A stretch of DNA of 64,000 bases, taken from assembly GCF_015999465.1 (NCBI RefSeq), contig NZ_CP065534.1, positions 1,922,001-1,986,000 of the forward strand. The letters run 5' to 3'. A program made the translations under genes and the position numbers. Below the pieces are notes generated by a model. It had not been told where the DNA came from and made no database searches. It worked only from the letters and a program-made list of their open reading frames with translations. Positions within the stretch are counted from its first letter, which is position 1. Every line of letters starts with the position of its first letter. The DNA is from Lonsdalea populi. Lineage in GTDB: Bacteria > Pseudomonadota > Gammaproteobacteria > Enterobacterales > Enterobacteriaceae. Below, piece after piece: positions 1 to 9,945 of this stretch.

Positions 1-403
1 GCGTATGGGCAAAGTTGGACACAATCACCATCGCGCTGGCGCCGCTGTCGTTCAATTGGTGCTCCAGCTCTCGCGGCGTATAGAGCGGATTGACGTTCAC
101 CACGACCATCCCCGCCCGGAGGACGCCGAACAGTGCCACCGGATATTGCAACAGGTTGGGCATCATCAGCGCGACGCGGTCGCCCTTCTGCAATTTAAGC
201 TGATGCTGTAAATAGGCGGCAAATGCCCGGCTACGCTCATCCAACTGACGAAAGGTCATTGTCTCGCCCATATTGATAAACGCAGGCCGCTCGGCATTTC
301 GCGCCATCGAATTTTCGAACAGTTCCATCAATGACGAATAGCGATCCGGATCAATCTCTGCGGGAACATCGGCCGGATAGCGCGCTAACCAAATTTTTTC
401 CAA
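1..403 (-). CDS. fadD: Long-chain fatty-acid--CoA ligase FadD, N-terminal part (cut by window edge)
   Basis: Only the first ~134 residues are inside the window. The frame reads [14 protein letters not shown] and continues through the family's N-terminal stretch including [20 protein letters not shown] and [15 protein letters not shown], nearly identical to E. coli FadD. The start is a TTG at 401-403 preceded by a GGAG-like site; E. coli fadD also uses UUG. The enzyme activates long-chain fatty acids to acyl-CoA at the inner face of the membrane for beta-oxidation. The adenylation motifs lie outside the window. It is followed on the same strand by nothing visible; yeaY lies just upstream on the same strand, as in E. 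coli. Confidence 0.95.
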   Translation of the reverse strand, partial: MEKIWLARYPADVPAEIDPDRYSSLMELFENSMARNAERPAFINMGETMTFRQLDERSRAFAAYLQHQLKLQKGDRVALMMPNLLQYPVALFGVLRAGMVVVNVNPLYTPRELEHQLNDSGASAMVIVSNFAHT

Positions 404-535
404 GACTTAACTCCATAGGTCTTCTTAGACGGCGAACGGACCGGCGAGATGTCGCATTACCCAGTCCCCGACAAAGAGAGCGTCTCGCCCTTCAACAAAC
501 GTTCAACCGCCTATGTCATCATCCACAAAAAATAA

Positions 536-551
536 GGTGACCGGAGTCACC
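536..551. repeat. Short perfect inverted repeat upstream of fadD
   Basis: GGTGAC-CGGA-GTCACC, a 6-bp stem with a 4-nt loop in the space between yeaY and fadD. It could be a weak terminator for yeaY or an operator for fadD. It does not match the FadR consensus as I know it. Confidence 0.3.
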
Positions 552-653
552 CTAGTTAATCATTGCGTCGGTAATGGCTACCCAGAGGTCCCTCACTCGA
601 AAGATAGTGCCGCACATCATTCTTCGTGCGAGGGACTACGGTTGGCAGCGCTA

Positions 654-1238
654 TCATTCCGTGACTAACATTTCCAGTCTGGCCGGTCCCGGCCACTCGT
701 CCCATCCCCATCGAGGCCCCCAGCCGGGACGGCCGCGATACCCCCACCACGGATCGTACATACCGGCAGACGGCGCCAGTTGCTGCACAACACGCCAGCG
801 TTTATAGCGGTCGGCCTGCACGACGACAAAGCGGTATGGGCGGTTGCCGATCTTACCCTGTTCGGAGCCGGTGATAGGCCCCACGACGGTGACCAGTTGA
901 TTGGTGTAATCCGTCGGCTCAAGGAAGCCATTAACATAAGCCACGAAACGGCCTTCCGACGGCGCGCCTAAAACAGGTCTGGCGCCGGCATCCAGCGGCA
1001 TGCTGCTGATTTCGAGACGGGTGCGATTCGCCTCGTTGCTTACCGCCACCACTTTGCCCCCCAGACGCGACTCCTGGCCGACGTAAACCGCGGGCGCGCT
1101 CATCACCCTGACCAAATCCATCTGCGGCGTCTCCGATGTGCCACGCAAGGACTCGGGTACGGTCACGCACGCGCTCAGCGTGCCCAGCGAAAGCAGCAGC
1201 AGGCCACAACGGCCCGACCTGCAGACAACGCGTTTCAT
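654..1238 (-). CDS. yeaY: Slp-family outer membrane lipoprotein YeaY
   Basis: 194 residues, matching the ~193 aa of E. coli YeaY. The N-terminus [12 protein letters not shown] is followed by a hydrophobic stretch and a lipobox ending LSAC, so the mature protein should be acylated on that Cys. The body has the Slp-family segments [30 protein letters not shown] and [11 protein letters not shown], and the tail is rich in Gly, Trp and Pro before ending VVTE-like. The chosen start (1236-1238) gives the family length and has GGAG upstream; an alternative ATG at 1266-1268 with AGAGG six bases upstream would add ten residues. Function is unknown beyond membership of this starvation/stress lipoprotein family. 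Confidence 0.9.
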   Translation of the reverse strand: MKRVVCRSGRCGLLLLSLGTLSACVTVPESLRGTSETPQMDLVRVMSAPAVYVGQESRLGGKVVAVSNEANRTRLEISSMPLDAGARPVLGAPSEGRFVAYVNGFLEPTDYTNQLVTVVGPITGSEQGKIGNRPYRFVVVQADRYKRWRVVQQLAPSAGMYDPWWGYRGRPGWGPRWGWDEWPGPARLEMLVTE

Positions 1239-1334
1239 CCGACGACTCCACTGCCGTTCACTCGACATAGCATGCCTCTTCTTTAATAGCCTGGTGATTT
1301 GACTATAAGCCATGCAATAAGTTGCGGTTATCGG

Positions 1335-2036
1335 TTATTCACGCCCCGGCAATTTTTTCCATGCGACCTCATTACGCAGGTAACGCGGCTGCGCCTGCTC
1401 TACGCGCAATGTCGCGCCTGACTGCCAGCGCTGCAACGCCAGCGGTAGCATATCTTCCGCCTGCGGTAATAAACAGTGGCTATCTTGCAACACCGCGTCG
1501 GCGGGTTGGGCCAAATCGGGGTACGTCTGCCAGCCGGTGCCGGCCGTCGCCCATTCACCGTTGAGAGCTGCCGTCTGCGTCTGCACCTGCGAGGGCGCGA
1601 GCACGGCTTCCGTCTCCTCACCGCGCCAGATACCCTGTTCGTCGCGGCGATACTGCGCCCAGTAGACTTCGCTCATGCGCGCATCTATCGCCGTGAGCGC
1701 CTGGGTCGCGCCGGTCAGACGGAAAGCGCCCTGCGCCAGGGTGGCCAGCGTGGAGACGCCAATCATCGGCAAGTCGGCGCCCAGCGCCAGCCCTTGAGCG
1801 ATGCCGATACCGATACGCACGCCGGTAAAACTGCCGGGGCCAAGGCCAAACGCCAAGGCATCCATATCGCTCAGCGTGAGGCCGTGTTCGCTCAGGATCT
1901 GCTGAACCATCGGCAAAATACGCTGGGTATGTTCGCGGGGACAAACTTCAGATAATGCGTGGATTTCACCTTCATTCCACAACGCAACGGAACAGGCTTC
2001 CGTTGCGGTATCAAGCGCTAAAATTCGCGTAGACAT
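1335..2036 (-). CDS. tsaB: tRNA t6A37 biosynthesis protein TsaB
   Basis: 233 residues (E. coli 231). It begins [19 protein letters not shown], the ASKHA-fold phosphate-1 type motif, with [13 protein letters not shown] near residue 68, both diagnostic of TsaB/YeaZ. TsaB is a non-catalytic partner that holds TsaD and TsaE in the cytoplasmic complex that adds threonylcarbamoyl to A37 of ANN-decoding tRNAs; it is essential in E. coli. It sits between yoaA and yeaY on the same strand, the order seen in E. coli. No anomaly. Confidence 0.97.
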   Translation of the reverse strand: MSTRILALDTATEACSVALWNEGEIHALSEVCPREHTQRILPMVQQILSEHGLTLSDMDALAFGLGPGSFTGVRIGIGIAQGLALGADLPMIGVSTLATLAQGAFRLTGATQALTAIDARMSEVYWAQYRRDEQGIWRGEETEAVLAPSQVQTQTAALNGEWATAGTGWQTYPDLAQPADAVLQDSHCLLPQAEDMLPLALQRWQSGATLRVEQAQPRYLRNEVAWKKLPGRE

Positions 2037-2099
2037 GCCAACCTCAGGCGGGAAATAAACCTATAACGGCGCGCATGATAGCACAGAGTCGGAACGCCG

Positions 2100-4055
2100 C
2101 TACGCTTTGCGCGTCAGGAAAGCCACCGCCTGCGGCAGGCTTCGCGTGCGCGGCGCGGGCGGTAAACTATTGAGAAAGACTTCGCCGTAGGGACGCATGA
2201 CCAGCCGATTATCGCAGATCACCAACACGCCGCGATCGTCGACGTCGCGGATCAACCGTCCCACGCCCTGCTTGAGAGTAATCACCGCGTCCGGCAACTG
2301 CACATCATTAAAGGGATCGCCGCCGCGCAGGCGGCAGTCCTCCATCCGCGCCTTCAGCAGCGGATCGTCGGGCGAGGTAAACGGCAGCTTATCGATGATG
2401 ACGCAGGACAACGCATCGCCGCGCACGTCCACCCCTTCCCAGAAACTGCTGGTCGCCACCAGCAGCGCGTTGCCCGCCGCCAGAAACTGCGACAACAATT
2501 GGGTTTTGCTGGTCTCGCCCTGCAGTAATACCGGCAGGGTCAGACTGGCGCGAAACTCCGCCGCCAGCTCACGCATCATCAAATGCGAGGTGCACAGCAT
2601 AAAGCAGCGTCCCTGATTCGCCTGAATCAGCGGCGTCAACATCTGCGCCAGCTGCTTGCCGCTGCCCCGACGCCCGGTTTCCGGCAGAAAACGCGGGACG
2701 CACAGCAGCGCCTGGCGGGCATAGTCGAAGGGGCTCGGCAGCAGCAACGTTTCCGCCTCTTCCAGCCCCAATCGCGCAATGAAATGATCCATTTTCTCGT
2801 TCACGGACAAGGTGGCGGAGGTGAAGATCCAGCTCGCGGCTTTCTCTTTCATCACGTCATGAAAGCGGTCAGATACCGACAGCGGCGTCAATGCCAGCAC
2901 AAAGTGACGACGGGTGCATTCATACCAATAGCTGTAGCCGGGCTGTTGCACATCCTGCAGCCGTTTTAGCCGATTGCGATAAACAGTGACGCGCTCAAAC
3001 GCGGCATCCAGCAGCGTGGAGCGCCCAAGCGAGAGTTTTACGACGTCGTAACACAGCTCTAGCGCATCATCGAGCCACAGGAGTGCGCGCTGCAGCCCGG
3101 CATCCGTGACAACGTCACGAAGGTTGCCGCGATAACCGGGATCGCCGAGCGCCAGGCGAAAATCCTGCGTGCTTTGCGACAGCCGATCCGCACTTTTCTG
3201 CAACTGAGCCGCGTCGCGCACTTCGGTGCGATAGGCGATGATCATATCTCGCGCCAAATCGAACAACTGCCGGCTGCTCAACTGCTGACCGAAATACTGG
3301 CTGGCGATATCGGGAATCTGATGGGCCTCATCGAAAATCACGACGTCGCCGTCGGGGATCAGCTCAGCAAAACCGCTCTCCTTCACCACCCGGTCCGCCA
3401 GATACAGATGGTGGTTGACCACCACGACATCGGCGTCCATCGCCCGGCGGCGCGCTTTGACCACGAAACACGCTTTATAATGCGGGCAGTCATTGCCGAG
3501 GCAGTTGTCATTGGTGCTGGTGACCAGCGGCCAGATGTGGCTATCTTCCGGCACATCGCGGCAGGCGCTGGTATCGCCATCGTCAGTCAGCGAGGACCAG
3601 CCGCGCAGCTTGACCAACTCGCGCAGGTTATCTTTGGAAAGATCGCCCCCCGTCATTGACTGCTGTTCCAGCCGTTCAATGCACAGATAGTTGGAGCGCC
3701 CTTTCAGCAGCGCCAGTTTGCCGGGATAGTTGAGCGCACGCGCCACGGTCGGCAGATCGCGGCTGTAGAGCTGATCTTGTAACGCTTTAGAACCGGTGGA
3801 GATGATCACCTTCTTTTCGGCGCGCAGCGCGGGCGCAAGATAGGCATAGGTTTTTCCCGTCCCGGTTCCCGCTTCGACCACCAGCGGCTTCTGCCGGGCG
3901 ATGGCGTCGGCGACGGCAGCCGCCATTTGCCGCTGCGGTTCTCGGGGTTTAAATCCCTTGATGGCCTTTGCCAATGCGCCCTCCGGGGCAAAATCATCGT
4001 TCTCGATTGCTGCTGCAGCCACGCTCTCTCTCTTTGCTGGGGAATAGGTCGGCAT
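2100..4055 (-). CDS. yoaA: DinG/XPD-type Fe-S helicase YoaA
   Basis: 651 residues from the ATG at 4053-4055 (MPTYSPAKRES); a longer open frame exists upstream but this start has GGAG in front and fits the family. Walker A is VEAGTGTGKT near residue 55, the DEAH box is IFDEAHQ, and motif VI is QGVGRLIRDVDDRG. The four cysteines of the 4Fe-4S cluster domain are visible in the stretch TSACRDV ... NCLGNDCPHYKACF. In E. coli YoaA works with HolC (chi) in tolerance of replication-blocking lesions. It lies between yoaH and tsaB on the same strand. Confidence 0.96.
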   Translation of the reverse strand: MPTYSPAKRESVAAAAIENDDFAPEGALAKAIKGFKPREPQRQMAAAVADAIARQKPLVVEAGTGTGKTYAYLAPALRAEKKVIISTGSKALQDQLYSRDLPTVARALNYPGKLALLKGRSNYLCIERLEQQSMTGGDLSKDNLRELVKLRGWSSLTDDGDTSACRDVPEDSHIWPLVTSTNDNCLGNDCPHYKACFVVKARRRAMDADVVVVNHHLYLADRVVKESGFAELIPDGDVVIFDEAHQIPDIASQYFGQQLSSRQLFDLARDMIIAYRTEVRDAAQLQKSADRLSQSTQDFRLALGDPGYRGNLRDVVTDAGLQRALLWLDDALELCYDVVKLSLGRSTLLDAAFERVTVYRNRLKRLQDVQQPGYSYWYECTRRHFVLALTPLSVSDRFHDVMKEKAASWIFTSATLSVNEKMDHFIARLGLEEAETLLLPSPFDYARQALLCVPRFLPETGRRGSGKQLAQMLTPLIQANQGRCFMLCTSHLMMRELAAEFRASLTLPVLLQGETSKTQLLSQFLAAGNALLVATSSFWEGVDVRGDALSCVIIDKLPFTSPDDPLLKARMEDCRLRGGDPFNDVQLPDAVITLKQGVGRLIRDVDDRGVLVICDNRLVMRPYGEVFLNSLPPAPRTRSLPQAVAFLTRKA

Positions 4056-4278
4056 CGGAGGCTCCAATGCGAGTGGGAGGATTATGCCAAGCCCGCCCCC
4101 CGGCCTCCACCTTAATATGTTTGATCGCCGCATTAGGAAGCACGCAAAGAGTACGCATTGCCTGCGTTAACTCAGGGCATTATCCAGGCGTGACACGGGC
4201 AACGCCGAGCGATCAGTGGCCGAGAGGATAGTCAGCCTGAGGCGTTATTCCCCAGAGCGGAGAGATCAATGGCGGCGC

Positions 4279-4470
4279 TTACTGCGATTCATCCTCCTCG
4301 TCATCTTCAAAACGCGCGACAACGCGCTCTCCCTGATGTTCCTGGCGGAGTGCCTGCGCCACGCGGGTGATAGCTTCGCCGCTGCTCATCCCTTCTGAAA
4401 TCAAGCGGTGGATTTCTTCTACGGCCTGCTGCTGCTGTTCATGCGTGAGCGACGGAATACCTGCAAACAT
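4279..4470 (-). CDS. yoaH: UPF0181 protein YoaH
   Basis: 63 residues starting [20 protein letters not shown], with GGAGATAAC just before the ATG. The core [25 protein letters not shown] is the UPF0181 signature and the C-terminus is acidic (EDDEEDESQ). No biochemical role is established. It is divergent from pabB and followed by yoaA, as in E. coli. Confidence 0.93.
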   Translation of the reverse strand: MFAGIPSLTHEQQQQAVEEIHRLISEGMSSGEAITRVAQALRQEHQGERVVARFEDDEEDESQ

Positions 4471-4620
4471 TGTTATCTCCTGAATCTGGCGGGATCGTCC
4501 CGGCATCATAGACGTCGCGCTTCTCACGCGTGTGGTACGCTTGCATTTTATGATGCCTTCGTGCCTGTGCGACAGGTATAATTCCGGTCACTACCCGTAT
4601 GAGATCGCCCGAAAATCTAT

Positions 4621-5985
4621 ATGCCAATGTCGTTAGTCTACCATGCTCTGCCTTATCAACCGGACGCTTTGTTAACCCAATTCGCCTCGCTCTCCGAGCA
4701 GCCCTGGGCGATGCTGCTGCACTCCGGCACCGCTGAACATACTCATAATCGGTTCGATATCCTGGTCGCCGATCCGCGCGTCACATTACAGACCCGTGGC
4801 GATACCACAGAGATAACCGAAGATGGCAAGGTTCGGGTTTCACCGGCAGATCCATTCGAGCTGCTGCAACAGCAGGTGGAACGATTAGGTCTGGCCGCAG
4901 CGCCCTCGCCGGATCTGCCGTTTCAGGGCGGCGCGCTGGGACTGTTCGGCTACGATCTGGGCCGACGCGTGGAACGCCTGCCGTCGCGGGCCGCGCAGGA
5001 TATTGATATCCCCGATATGGCCGTAGGCCTGTATGACTGGGCGCTGGTTGCCGACCATCATCAGCACAGGCTGACGCTGATCACACGGGGCGACCCGGCG
5101 CCGCGTTTGGCGTGGCTGAAAGCGCAGCGGAATACGTCTAACGACGCCTTTACGCTGACTTCCGAATGGCAGGCCAACATGTCACGAGAGGAGTACGGTG
5201 CCAAGTTTCGTCAGGTTCAGGATTATCTGCACGCAGGCGACTGCTATCAGGTCAATCTGGCGCAACGCTTTCAGGCCCGCTATGCAGGCAGCGAGTGGCA
5301 GGCGTTCCTGCGTCTTTCCGCCAGCAATCGCGCGCCCTTTTCGGCCTTTATCCGGCTGCCGCATAACACGGTCATCAGCGTGTCGCCCGAGCGTTTTTTA
5401 TGGCTGAACGACCGTCATATTCAGACTCGCCCGATTAAAGGCACGCTGCCCCGGCTACCCGATGCCGCTGACGACGCCAGGCAAGCGGAGCGTTTGGCGG
5501 AGTCCACCAAAGATCGGGCGGAAAACCTGATGATCGTCGATCTGCTGCGCAACGATATAGGCCGCGTGGCCTTGCCCGGCAGCGTGAGCGTGCCGGAATT
5601 GTTTGTGGTAGAACCGTTTCCGGCGGTTCACCACCTGGTGAGCACCATTGAGGCCCAACTGCCCGTGGAGCTGCATGCGGCCGATCTGCTGCGGGCCTGT
5701 TTCCCCGGCGGCTCGATTACCGGCGCGCCAAAAGTCCGGGCGATGGAGATCATTGAAGAGCTGGAGCCTCAGCGCAGGACCGCTTATTGCGGCAGCATCG
5801 GTTACCTAAGCGTCTGCGGCACGATGGATACCAATATCACCATCCGCACGCTCGTCACCGACCGGGGTTCGATTTACTGCTGGGCCGGCGGCGGGATTGT
5901 CGCGGACAGCGAAGAGCAGGCGGAATATCAGGAAACCTTCGATAAGGTCGGACGTATTCTGCCGTTGCTGGCGTCCCACTCTTAA
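4621..5985 (+). CDS. pabB: Aminodeoxychorismate synthase component I PabB
   Basis: 454 residues (E. coli 453). With PabA it turns chorismate and glutamine-derived ammonia into 4-amino-4-deoxychorismate for folate. The chorismate-binding core is complete: RPIKGTLPR carrying the catalytic Lys, KDRAENLMIVDLLRNDIGRV, FPGGSITGAPKVRAMEIIEELEP, and the C-terminal GGGIVADS with YQETFDKV. The start at 4621 has only a poor ribosome site; an in-frame ATG six bases on (4627) is equally possible. nudL begins 22 bases after the stop, so the two are probably co-transcribed. Confidence 0.96.
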   Translation: MPMSLVYHALPYQPDALLTQFASLSEQPWAMLLHSGTAEHTHNRFDILVADPRVTLQTRGDTTEITEDGKVRVSPADPFELLQQQVERLGLAAAPSPDLPFQGGALGLFGYDLGRRVERLPSRAAQDIDIPDMAVGLYDWALVADHHQHRLTLITRGDPAPRLAWLKAQRNTSNDAFTLTSEWQANMSREEYGAKFRQVQDYLHAGDCYQVNLAQRFQARYAGSEWQAFLRLSASNRAPFSAFIRLPHNTVISVSPERFLWLNDRHIQTRPIKGTLPRLPDAADDARQAERLAESTKDRAENLMIVDLLRNDIGRVALPGSVSVPELFVVEPFPAVHHLVSTIEAQLPVELHAADLLRACFPGGSITGAPKVRAMEIIEELEPQRRTAYCGSIGYLSVCGTMDTNITIRTLVTDRGSIYCWAGGGIVADSEEQAEYQETFDKVGRILPLLASHS

Positions 5986-6007
5986 TGACTCTTCGGCGAG
6001 GAGCGGC

Positions 6008-6574
6008 GTGACACACTTCATCCTGCAAAACCATTCGGCGGCCGCAGAGACCGTGCCGTCTTTCAATCTGGCGCAGTTCATCACCCGCTTTCAGTTGCAA
6101 GCACCGGAAGAGACGCCGCCCAGCCGCTATCAGCGGCAGGCCGCCGTGCTGGTGCCGATTATACGCCGTCACGAACCCACGCTGCTGCTAACCCGCCGCG
6201 CAGCGAATCTTCGCACGCATGCGGGCCAGGTAGCCTTTCCCGGCGGCGCGGCCGACCGGGAAGATCGTTCCCTGATCGCCACCGCGTTGAGGGAAGCGTA
6301 TGAAGAGGTCGCGATCCCGACGTCCCGCGTTCAAGTGCTAGGTACGCTACCCTCTCAGGACAGCATTAGCGGTTTTCAAGTCACGCCGGTCGTCGGCCTG
6401 TTGCCCCCCGATATCACGCTGACGGCGCAGGCGGACGAAGTGGCCGCCTTGTTCGAGATGCCGTTGCGGGAAGCCTTCGCCTTGCATCGTTACCACTCTC
6501 TGGAATTCGAGCGCGAGCACCGTCGACATCGCGTTTATCTCCGCAGCTATCAGCATCAGTGGGTCTGGGGCTGA
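6008..6574 (+). CDS. nudL: CoA pyrophosphatase NudL, C-terminus lost by frameshift
   Basis: 188 residues from the GTG at 6008, preceded by GAGGAG. It contains the NuCoA motif LLTRRAANLRTHAGQVAFPGG and the Nudix helix ending ALREAYEEVAI, so the catalytic core that hydrolyses CoA to 3',5'-ADP and phosphopantetheine is intact. The frame stops at TGA (6572-6574) right after QHQWVWG. The expected ending continues in the next frame from 6571 to 6621 as LTATIIRQLALQVAAP, matching E. coli MTAGIIRELALQIGVKP. One missing base near 6571 explains this. Either a true recent truncation of ~17 residues or a sequencing error at the GGGG run. Confidence 0.88.
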   Translation: MTHFILQNHSAAAETVPSFNLAQFITRFQLQAPEETPPSRYQRQAAVLVPIIRRHEPTLLLTRRAANLRTHAGQVAFPGGAADREDRSLIATALREAYEEVAIPTSRVQVLGTLPSQDSISGFQVTPVVGLLPPDITLTAQADEVAALFEMPLREAFALHRYHSLEFEREHRRHRVYLRSYQHQWVWG

Positions 6575-6958
6575 CCGCGACGATTATCCGCCAGTTAGCA
6601 TTGCAGGTCGCGGCACCTTAAATTATCGACGCGCTTTTCTTATTTTTGCCCCATCCTCCCCTATTTACTTCGATCGAGGGCCAGTGCGGCCGCAGCTGCA
6701 CTGCGCGTTTTTCCGCGAAGCGTATCGTCTTGGCCCTACTTTACGTAATGACTGCTTTTTATCTGGATAACTCGCACAGCCGCTGCACATCCCGCTGTCT
6801 TGCCCTGTCCGACATTAGATTTTTGTGCTCTTCATTGCGGAGTTAAATAAATTTATTTCATGCGAAAAGACGCCTTCAGACCATGTATTGCCACTACAAT
6901 AGCGCCCATATTTAGCCGCCTGACAAAGGCGTTCGATAGACGTTTGAAGGAGTGGTAC
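6575..6958. other. Intergenic region between nudL and sdaA
   Basis: 384 bases. The first ~47 bases are the out-of-frame tail of nudL. The remainder should carry the sdaA promoter and leader; AT-rich stretches occur near 6840-6860, but I see no operator or hairpin clear enough to name and no convincing small gene. Confidence 0.6.
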
Positions 6959-8320
6959 GTGATAAGCGTTTTCGACATGTACAAGATCGGCATCGGCCCT
7001 TCCAGTTCTCATACTATTGGACCGATGAAGGCCGGTAAGCAGTTCGTCGATGAATTAGAACAGGCCGGTCTTCTCGCCAACGTTGATAGCGTAAAGGTTG
7101 ATGTTTATGGGTCGCTGGCGCTGACCGGCAAAGGCCACCACACGGATATCGCGATCATGCTGGGGCTCGCCGGCAATCAACCGGACACCGTAGATATCGA
7201 TGCCATTCCTACGTTCATTCAGGATGTCGTCCTCCACCAGCGTTTGCCGCTGAACGGGCGGCATGAAGTGACGTTTTCCCAGGCCGACGGCCTGACGTTC
7301 CACTCGGACAACCTGCCGTTGCATGAAAATGGCATGACGCTAAGCGCATACGCGGGCGCTGCGTTGATTTACCGCCAGACTTATTACTCTATCGGCGGCG
7401 GATTTATCATCGACGAGGCTCACTTTAGCCAGCCCGTCATCACCCCCGTGGAAGTGCCCTATCCGTATCATTCGGCACAACAGCTGCTCGCATTGTGTAA
7501 AGCCAACGGTCTGTCCATCTCCGCGCTGATGTTACGTAATGAGCGCGCTATTCGCCCGCAGGCCGAGATCGATGACTATTTCGCGGCTGTTTGGCGCGCC
7601 ATGAGCCAGTGCATCGACCGCGGTCTTAATACCGAAGGACTGTTACCCGGGCCGTTGCGCGTACCTCGCCGTGCCGCCGCGCTGCGACGCATGCTCATGT
7701 CGACCGATGCCCTGACCCGCGATCCCATGTCCGTCGTGGACTGGGTCAATATGTTTGCTCTGGCCGTCAATGAAGAAAATGCGGCAGGCGGTCGCGTCGT
7801 GACGGCGCCGACCAACGGGGCCTGCGGTATCGTTCCCGCCGTACTGGCCTATTACGATCGCTTCATCGAGCCCGTCGGTACGCAGGTGTTCCTGCCCTAT
7901 TTCATGACGACGGGGGCTATCGGTATTCTGTACAAAATGAATGCCTCTATTTCGGGAGCAGAAGTCGGCTGTCAGGGCGAAGTGGGCGTAGCCTGTTCGA
8001 TGGCCGCCGCCGGTCTGACCGAACTGCTGGGCGGCAGCCCTGAACAGGTCTGCGTCGCGGCGGAAATTGGAATGGAGCACAATCTGGGTCTGACCTGCGA
8101 TCCCGTCGCCGGTCAGGTACAGGTGCCCTGTATTGAGCGCAATGCGATTGCGGCCGTTAAAGCGATCAATGCGTCGCGTATGGCGATGCGGCGTACGTCC
8201 GAGCCTCGCGTGTCATTAGATAAAGTGATCGAAACGATGTATGAAACGGGTAAGGATATGAATGCAAAATATCGGGAAACATCACGTGGCGGGTTGGCGA
8301 TCAAAGTCCAATGTGATTAA
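6959..8320 (+). CDS. sdaA: L-serine ammonia-lyase SdaA
   Basis: 453 residues from GTG at 6959 (E. coli 454), chosen because VISVFDMYKIGIGPSSSHT matches the family N-terminus and GAAGGAG lies just upstream; the open frame extends 33 codons further without homology. It deaminates L-serine to pyruvate in the cytoplasm. The Fe-S cluster cysteines are present in EVGCQGEVGVACSM and in LTCDPVAGQVQVPC. The substrate motifs SSSHT and TNGACGIVPAV are intact. E. coli has pdeD between sdaA and yoaE; that gene is absent here. Confidence 0.97.
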   Translation: MISVFDMYKIGIGPSSSHTIGPMKAGKQFVDELEQAGLLANVDSVKVDVYGSLALTGKGHHTDIAIMLGLAGNQPDTVDIDAIPTFIQDVVLHQRLPLNGRHEVTFSQADGLTFHSDNLPLHENGMTLSAYAGAALIYRQTYYSIGGGFIIDEAHFSQPVITPVEVPYPYHSAQQLLALCKANGLSISALMLRNERAIRPQAEIDDYFAAVWRAMSQCIDRGLNTEGLLPGPLRVPRRAAALRRMLMSTDALTRDPMSVVDWVNMFALAVNEENAAGGRVVTAPTNGACGIVPAVLAYYDRFIEPVGTQVFLPYFMTTGAIGILYKMNASISGAEVGCQGEVGVACSMAAAGLTELLGGSPEQVCVAAEIGMEHNLGLTCDPVAGQVQVPCIERNAIAAVKAINASRMAMRRTSEPRVSLDKVIETMYETGKDMNAKYRETSRGGLAIKVQCD

Positions 8321-8338
8321 ACGGCGCTGAATATAAAA

Positions 8339-8362
8339 GGCTGTGCGCGAACGCGCACAGCC
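8339..8362. terminator. Hairpin between convergent sdaA and yoaE
   Basis: Perfect 10-bp stem GGCTGTGCGC / GCGCACAGCC around a 4-nt loop. On the minus strand it is followed by TTTTATATT, so it is a good terminator for yoaE; on the plus strand it has no U tract. Confidence 0.75.
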
Positions 8363-8385
8363 GATAGCACCGATAGCAAAGCGAT

Positions 8386-9945
8386 TTACGCTTCTTCGTC
8401 CTGAGCCTGCTGGTCGACAATGCGCTCAATATGTACCAGTTCGATACGGTATTCGCTGGCCGCCATAATGGTAAATCTTAGGTGGCTGAACTCCAGCACT
8501 TCCCCGATATGCGGGAACTCATTGCTGTGCGCCAGCAGCAGTCCGGCGAGCGAGGTGTAATCCTCTTTCGGGTCCACCAGATCTTGCATGTCCAACGCCT
8601 GCTGCAGCGAATGTAAATCGGTGCTGCCCTTCACCAGCCAGCCGGTAGCATCGGCGACAATCTCTGGCGTTTCATCCTCGTCGGGGAATTCACCGGCAAT
8701 CGCTTCCAGCACGTCCAGCGGCGTAACCAGACCCTGCACGACGCCAAATTCGTTGGTCACCATCACCAGGCTGCCTTTTGCACGTCGCAATACCGGCAGC
8801 AAATTGATGACATCCAACGTTTCCGGCACCACGATGGGCGATGTCACGGCGGCGAAGGTTTCCACATCCCGTCCCTCTTCCAGCGCTACCAGCAGATCCT
8901 TCGCGCGCACGACGCCCACCAGCTCATCCAGATCCCCACGGCAGACAGGAAAGAGGCTATGCGGCGTATCCAGCAGTTGAATGCGGATCTCTTCCGTGGA
9001 GCGTTCGCTATCGACCCAGGAAATTTCGGTCCGCGGCGTCATGACGCTGCGCAGTGAACGCGAGGCCAGCGTCAAAACGCCGCTGATCATATAGCGCTCT
9101 TCCTCGGCGAACGTCTCTTCGATGTGCTGCTGAGGTTCTTTTTCATCATCCTGTTCGCGGTTTTTTGCCCGTGCGCCCATTAGCCGCAAAATCGCTTCGG
9201 CAGTACGCTCACGCATAGGGCGATGCGACTGGTGCTTGGCGAAGTTGTGACGCGCAATTTGATTGAACAGTTCGATGATGATGGAGAAGCCAATCGCTGC
9301 GTAGAGGTATCCCTTGGGAATATGGAAACCAAAGCCTTCGGCCACCAGGCTAAGCCCGATCATTAGCAGGAAGCTCAGGCACAGCACGACTACCGTGGGG
9401 TGTTCGTTTACGAAGCGCGTCAGCGGTTTCGACGCCAGCAGCATCACCCCCATGGCGATGATCACCGCGGTCATCATGATACCCAGGTGGTTGACCATAC
9501 CGACGGCGGTTATCACTGCATCGAGCGAGAACACCGCATCCAGAATCACGATCTGAATCACGACAGCCCAGAAATTTGCGTGTTCACGGCTGGCATTGGG
9601 ATCGTGCGGACGGTTTTCCAGCCGCTCGTGCAGCTCCATCGTCGCCTTGAAGAGAAGGAATATCCCCCCGGCAAGCAGGATCAGGTCTCGGCCGGCGAAG
9701 CTAAACTCGCCGACGTGGAACAGCGGACGCGTCAGCGTCACCATCCAGGAAATCAACGAAAGCAGCCCCAGACGCATCAACAATGCGAGCGACAGGCCGA
9801 TGATTCGAGCCTTGTCACGCTGTTTTGGCGGGAGTTTATCCGCCAAAATAGCAATAAATACCAGGTTATCGATGCCCAGAACAATTTCGAGTACCACCAA
9901 CGTCAGTAAGCCTGCCCAGATTGAAGGATCTAGCAAAAATTCCAT
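8386..9945 (-). CDS. yoaE: TerC-family membrane protein with CBS pair YoaE
   Basis: 519 residues (E. coli 518). The N-terminal ~240 residues are a seven-helix TerC-like domain ([35 protein letters not shown] with the conserved acidic GIDN). A cytoplasmic part follows with two CBS motifs (about 300-420) and a CorC/HlyC-type transporter-associated domain at the C-terminus. TerC-family members are linked to metal export or metalation of secreted proteins; the substrate of YoaE is not settled. It is divergent from manXYZ, as in E. coli. Confidence 0.93.
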   Translation of the reverse strand: MEFLLDPSIWAGLLTLVVLEIVLGIDNLVFIAILADKLPPKQRDKARIIGLSLALLMRLGLLSLISWMVTLTRPLFHVGEFSFAGRDLILLAGGIFLLFKATMELHERLENRPHDPNASREHANFWAVVIQIVILDAVFSLDAVITAVGMVNHLGIMMTAVIIAMGVMLLASKPLTRFVNEHPTVVVLCLSFLLMIGLSLVAEGFGFHIPKGYLYAAIGFSIIIELFNQIARHNFAKHQSHRPMRERTAEAILRLMGARAKNREQDDEKEPQQHIEETFAEEERYMISGVLTLASRSLRSVMTPRTEISWVDSERSTEEIRIQLLDTPHSLFPVCRGDLDELVGVVRAKDLLVALEEGRDVETFAAVTSPIVVPETLDVINLLPVLRRAKGSLVMVTNEFGVVQGLVTPLDVLEAIAGEFPDEDETPEIVADATGWLVKGSTDLHSLQQALDMQDLVDPKEDYTSLAGLLLAHSNEFPHIGEVLEFSHLRFTIMAASEYRIELVHIERIVDQQAQDEEA

